A stretch of 64,000 nucleotides of DNA from positions 620,001 through 684,000 of the forward strand of contig NW_026646029.1 of the NCBI RefSeq assembly GCF_949987535.1. Reading direction: 5' to 3'. The notes beneath the pieces were generated by a model that saw only the letters and a program-made list of their open reading frames with translations, was not told the origin of the DNA and ran no database searches. The DNA is from Balaenoptera acutorostrata. Lineage: Eukaryota > Chordata > Mammalia > Artiodactyla > Balaenopteridae. This document shows, in pieces, positions 59,839 through 64,000 of this stretch (its first letter is position 1; each line of letters begins with the position of its first letter). The position numbers and the translations under genes are program-made.

Positions 59839-61598
59839 TCTATAAGTGATATCTTATGATAAGTGTCTTTTTCTGTGTGACTTATTTCACTTAGAATCGT
59901 CGTACCTAAATCCACTCATCGTGCTGCTAGTAGCCTTATGACGTGGATTTCATGGCTGAGTGATATTCCATTGTACATGAGGACCACAACTTCGTTATCC
60001 ACCTTTCTCTTTCCTTGGATATTTAAGGTGTAATGAAGTGGGGGTTCTTGTCAACAGAGCAGCCCTAAACTTTGGGGTGCCTGTGTCTTGCTGATATTTA
60101 GTTTTCCCAATTTATACGCCCATGAGTGGAAGTGCCCTATGCTCTCCAAGCTGTGTTTTTTAGATGTTTCAGGACACACCGTACACTTCTCCAGAGTGGC
60201 TGTTGGCAATTTACATCCCGCCCATCAGCGTAGCAAGGCTCCCCTTTCTCCATGGCCGGTCCTGCATTTGTGGTTTGGACACTTTTTTCCGCATGGCCCT
60301 TTTGCCCGCTGGGAAGCGAGACTTCTTTGGAGCGCTGATTTGCCTTTCCAGGTTGCTTGGTTGGCCAAAAAGGGCGTATGCGTTTTTTCCTGAATATATT
60401 CAGGAAAAACCGCATACGCCCTTTTTGGCCAAGGGCATCATTGTCCACGTTTTGCTGCTTTTCATGTGCTTTCAAGGCGATTCGAATCTACCTCCTGAAA
60501 TCTGTTTCCTGCAATTCTGCCTTGCTTTCAAAGCCTCTTCGTTGCCTTCCCTCAATATATTTGTGGACGAGAGTTATCATTTCTAACTCTGCAGGTTTGT
60601 GAATTGCAGTGCCCCTGAGCTCCATTTTTCCAGTCGCTTTTTTGGGAGCTGGCCGCAAAAGTGCAGGATTGCTTCAGGCCCTCTTCTGGTTCTGGGGGGC
60701 AGGCTGAGCTTGTGGTTAATTCTTCTTCCTGATGGGAAAATAGAGTGACCTGTGCCTGTCCCAACCCCTAGAGCTAGTCTCTCATTGGTTCCCCCTCTTC
60801 CCGTTCATCCTCAGGACAAATTGCAACCTGTACGGAACAGGAGGTTAAAGGTGCTGATTCTCCAAGGAGGGAGATGGCTAGTAAAGCGGCTGGAATGGCG
60901 AACCCGAGCACAAGGAGATGAGAAATGAGGTGCGTTTTAGAAACCTTTCCCGATCACACGGTGTACCATCTTCTGGGTTTCTCATGCATGTTTTCGACGT
61001 AGGAAGATGCCCTTGAACCTGGAGATTTGGGACCCATGGGATGGGTACCATGCAGTATTACTTTAAAGGGTCTGCGTTGGCTCACGCAACCTCACCAAAC
61101 CTCTCAGCCCCAAGAGTGTCCACCCTTATGTCTCAATCAGCTGTGGGTCTAGATATGGTCAATCCAGGTTGCATCACAGCCCCTGAACGAATTTTGTAAG
61201 AATATCTCTCTTTTTCACTGTCTTTGTTTCACGGGTTTTGAAAAGTAATTTCTTTTTATAATGGGGTTTAGCTGCTTTTCACGGCTGTGTTTATGCCACT
61301 TTACACCCCCTTGACTCACTTACAGAGAGATATCAATACATAGGTTTGAAGATTCTTACTAGTCAGATATATTCTTGTGCGGTGAATAGGGGGTGTTGAG
61401 GCCAGTTCACTGAGCAAGGAGTAGGTCTTGTCTACTACATATTGGGTTTATGGAACGGTATCTGAGCTAATTTGAAACCCTTGTTTTATGCATCACCCCA
61501 CCTCACCTTTCCCGTTCAGCAGCCATAGTGTGTTTTCTGAACGTGTGAGGCTGTTCTGTTTTGTAATTCAGTTCAAGTGTAGCGTTTTTTACATTCCC
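59839..61598 (+). repeat. Satellite monomer 35, 1760 bp
   Basis: Palindrome at 60361-60432 with the A-to-C change. Duplicate of monomer 33 in its 5' half. 'atttctaactc' is shared with monomer 36. Private: 'ctgatatttag', 'tttgctgctt', 'gtgtgaggctg'. Confidence 0.97.
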
Positions 61599-63358
61599 TC
61601 TATAAGTGATATCTTATGATAAGTGTCTTTTTCTGTGTGACTTATTTCACTTAGAATCGTCGTACCTAAATCCACTCATCGTGCTGCTACTAGCCTTATG
61701 ACGTGGATTTCATGGCTGAGTGATATTCCATTGTACATGAGGACCACAACTTCGTTATCCACTTTTCTCTTTCCTAGGATATTTAAGGTGTAATGAAGTG
61801 GGGGTTCTTGTCAACAGAGCAGCCCTAAACTTTGGGGTGCCTGTGTCTTGCTGATTTTTAGTTTTCCCAATTTATACGCCCATGAGTGGAAGTGCCCTAT
61901 GCTCTCCAAGCTGTGTTTTTTAGATGTTTCAGGACACACTGTACACTTCTCCAGAGTGGCTGTGGGCAATTTACATCCCGCCCATCAGCGTAGCAAGGCT
62001 CCCCTTTCTCCATGGCCGGTTCTGCATTTCTGTTTTGGACACTTTTTTCCGCATGGCCCTTTTGCCCGCTGGGAAGCGAGACTTCTTTGGAGCGCTGATT
62101 TGCCTTTCCAGGTTGCTTGGTTGGCCAAAAAGGGCGTATGCGTTTTTTCCTGAATATATTCAGGAAAAACCGCATACGCCCTTTTTGGCCAAGGGCATCA
62201 TTGTCCACGTTTTGCCGCTTTTCATGTGCTTTCAAGGCGATTCGAATCTACCTCCTGAAATCTGTTTCCTGCAATTCTGCCTTGCTTTCAAAGCCTCTTC
62301 GTTGCCTTCCCTCAATATATTTGTGGACGAGAGTTATCATTTCTAACTCTGCAGGTTTGTGAATTGCAGTGCCCCTGAGCTCCATTTTTCCAGTCGCTTT
62401 TTTGGGAGCTGGCCGCAAAAGTGCAGGATTGCTTCAGGCCCTCTTCTGGTTCTGGGGGGCAGGCTGAGCTTGTGGTTAATTCTTCTTCCTGATGGGAAAA
62501 TAGAGTGACCTGTGCCTGTCCCAACCCCTAGAGCTAGTCTCTCATTGGTTCCCCCTCTTCCCGTTCATCCTCAGGACAAATTGCAACCTGTACGGAACAG
62601 GAGGTTAAAGGTGCTGATTCTCCAAGGAGGGAGATGGCTAGTAAAGCGGCTGGAATGGCGAACCCGAGCACAAGGAGATGAGAAATGAGGTGCGTTTTAG
62701 AAACCTTTCCCGATCACACGGTGTACCATCTTCTGGGTTTCTCATGCATGTTTTCGACGTAGGAAGATGCCCTTGAACCTGGAGATTTGGGACCCATGGG
62801 ATGGATACCATGCAGTATTACTTTAAAGGGTCTGCATTGGCTCACGCAACCTCAGCAAACCTCTCAGCCCCAAGAGTGTCCACCCTTATGTCTCAATCAG
62901 CTGTGGGTCTAGATATGGTCAATCCAGGTTGCATCACAGCCCCTGAACGAATTTTGTAAGAATATCTCTCTTTTTCACTGTCTTTGTTTCACGGGTTTTG
63001 AAAAGTAATTTCTTTTTATAATGGGGTTTGGCTGCTTTTCACGGCTGTGTTTATGCCGCTTTACACCCCCTTGACTCACTTACAGAGAGATATCAATACA
63101 TAGGTTTGAAGATTCTTATTAGTCAGATATATTCTTCTGCGGTGAATAGGGGGTGTTTAGTCCAGTTCACTGAGCAAGGAGTATGTCTTGTCTACTACAT
63201 ATTGGGTTTATGGAATGGTATCTGAGCTAATTTGAAACCCTTGTTTTATGCATCACCCCACCTCACCTTTCCCGTTCAGCAACCATAGTGTGTTTTCTAA
63301 ACGTGTGACTCTGTTCTGTTTTGTAATTCAGTTCAAGTGTAGCGTTTTTTACATTCCC
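61599..63358 (+). repeat. Satellite monomer 36, 1760 bp
   Basis: Palindrome at 62121-62192 with the A-to-C change. It has several private changes ('cacactgtac', 'gctgtgggcaat', 'ttctgttttgg', 'gggatggatacc', 'ggtttggctgc', 'gtgtttagtcc'), so it looks less recently homogenised. Confidence 0.97.
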
Positions 63359-64000
63359 TCTATAAGTGATATATTATAATAAGTGTCTTTTTCTGTGTGA
63401 CTTATTTCACTTAGAATCGTCGTACCTAAATCCACTCATCGTGCTGCTACTAGCCTTATGACGTGGATTTCATGGCTGAGTGATATTCCATTGTACATGA
63501 GGACCACAACTTCTTTATCCGTTTTTCTCTTTCCTAGGATATTTAAGGTGTAATGAAGTGGGGGTTTTTGTCAACAGAGCAGCCCTAAACTTTGGGGTGC
63601 CTGTGTCTTGCTGATTTTTAGTTTTCCCAATTTATACGCCCATGAGTGGAAGTGCCCTATGCTCTCCAAGCTGTGTTTTTTAGATGTTTCAGGACACACC
63701 GTACACTTCTCCAGAGTGGCTGTTGGCAATTTACATCCCGCCCATCAGCGTAGCAAGGCTCCCATTTCTCCATGGCCGGTCCTGCATTTCTGGTTTGGAC
63801 ACTTTTTTCCGCATGGCCCTTTTGCCCGCTGGGAAGCGAGACTTCTTTGGAGCGTTGATTTGCCTTTCCAGGTTGCTTGGTTAGCCAAAAAGGGCGTATG
63901 CGTTTTTTCCTGAATATATTCAGGAAAAAACGCATACGCCCTTTTTGGCCAAGGGCATCATTGTCCACGTTTTGCCGCTTTTCATGTGCTTTCAAGGCGA
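63359..64000 (+). repeat. Satellite monomer 37, partial (642 bp, cut by window end)
   Basis: Palindrome at 63881-63952 with one left-arm mismatch ('ttagcc'). 'gctcccattt' and 'ttctttatccgttttt' resemble the left-end monomers rather than its neighbours. Private: 'gatatattataataag', 'gggggtttttgtc'. Confidence 0.97.

Larger units (their letters stand above)
54562..61000 (+). repeat. Tandem duplication of a dimer, 3,518 bp offset (monomers 32-33 and 34-35)
   Basis: 'gatatcctatg', the 1 bp deletion 'ccttgacctgg', 'cctgaaagaa', 'aattctgttc', 'ctgctagtagcc' and 'tttccttgg' occur in 32-33 and again in 34-35 and, apart from 'tttccttgg' (also in monomer 7), nowhere else that I saw. Two 1,759 bp units give the 3,518 bp offset. 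Confidence 0.88.
1..64000. repeat. Tandem satellite array, ~1,760 bp monomer, 36 full copies plus one partial
   Basis: The anchor string TCTATAAGTGATAT recurs at 1, 1761, 3520, 5280, 7039, 8799, 10558 and so on to 63359, always in the same orientation, with spacings of 1,757 to 1,762 bp (one copy has a substitution inside the anchor, at 63371). No unique DNA separates the copies and the array leaves the window at both ends. Monomers differ from each other by a small number of substitutions and a few indels. Monomer length, cetartiodactyl L1 content and long-array organisation fit the common cetacean satellite as I recall it; this identity is not verified by alignment. Expected location is constitutive heterochromatin. 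I found no sequence matching the 17 bp CENP-B box in the monomer on either strand by eye. Confidence 0.98.

Noticed and set aside
1..64000. CENP-B box or centromeric alpha-satellite-like motif
   Set aside because: No match to the NTTCGNNNNANNCGGGN pattern on either strand in the monomer by eye ('tttcgacgtagg' matches only the first half).
1..64000. CRISPR array
   Set aside because: The repeats are 1.76 kb units with no spacers, and mammalian L1 is present throughout.
1..64000. Assembly or concatenation artefact producing the entire array
   Set aside because: Monomers carry distinct, ordered private variants and nested offsets, which an artefactual copy of one unit would not show. An artefact in the largest duplication (15838-29340 versus 36961-52230) cannot be excluded without reads.
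1..64000. An undescribed gene system such as a defence or biosynthetic cluster
   Set aside because: No intact gene of any kind is visible on either strand; the window is satellite from end to end.

Overview
The whole 64 kb window is one uninterrupted, head-to-tail tandem array of a ~1,760 bp satellite monomer: 36 complete copies and a 642 bp partial copy at the right end. I see no host protein-coding gene, RNA gene, CRISPR array, prokaryotic element or unique flanking DNA. The open frames that recur once per monomer are by-products of the repeat.

Organism: almost certainly a mammal and most likely a cetacean. About 60% of the monomer is a decayed, antisense LINE-1 (L1) fragment of cetartiodactyl type. 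From memory, a ~1,760 bp unit matches the 'common cetacean satellite', which is ~1.58 kb in delphinids and ~1.75 kb in other whales, and published work describes L1 as the basic unit of cetacean heterochromatic satellites. No database search was possible, so the species is inferred.

Monomer anatomy (phase set so that monomer 1 starts at base 1): positions ~1411-1760 of one monomer run on into ~1-860 of the next as an antisense L1 fragment, comprising a degraded poly-A end, the 3' UTR and the C-terminal end of ORF2. This block is interrupted at ~523-594 by a 72 bp spacer-free palindrome that resembles a short mariner-type inverted-repeat element. Positions ~861-1410 (about 550 bp) have no origin I can recognise.

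Layout: monomers 1-6 (1-10557) form a dimeric A-B higher-order repeat of ~3,519 bp. Monomers 7-9 are simple tandem copies. Monomers 10-17 (from 15838) recur as monomers 22-30 (from 36961) at a constant offset of 21,124 bp, which grows by exactly one monomer (1,761 bp) after monomer 27, where an extra hybrid unit was gained. Two more dimer duplications lie at monomers 17-21 (offset 3,522 bp) and 32-35 (offset 3,518 bp). The last, partial monomer (37) returns to the variant state of the left-end monomers. Every monomer length difference (1,757 to 1,762 bp) is explained by a small set of shared or private indels.

The sequence therefore records unequal exchange and gene conversion in a heterochromatic satellite rather than a set of cooperating genes. 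The most noteworthy elements are the 72 bp hairpin and the nested higher-order structure.
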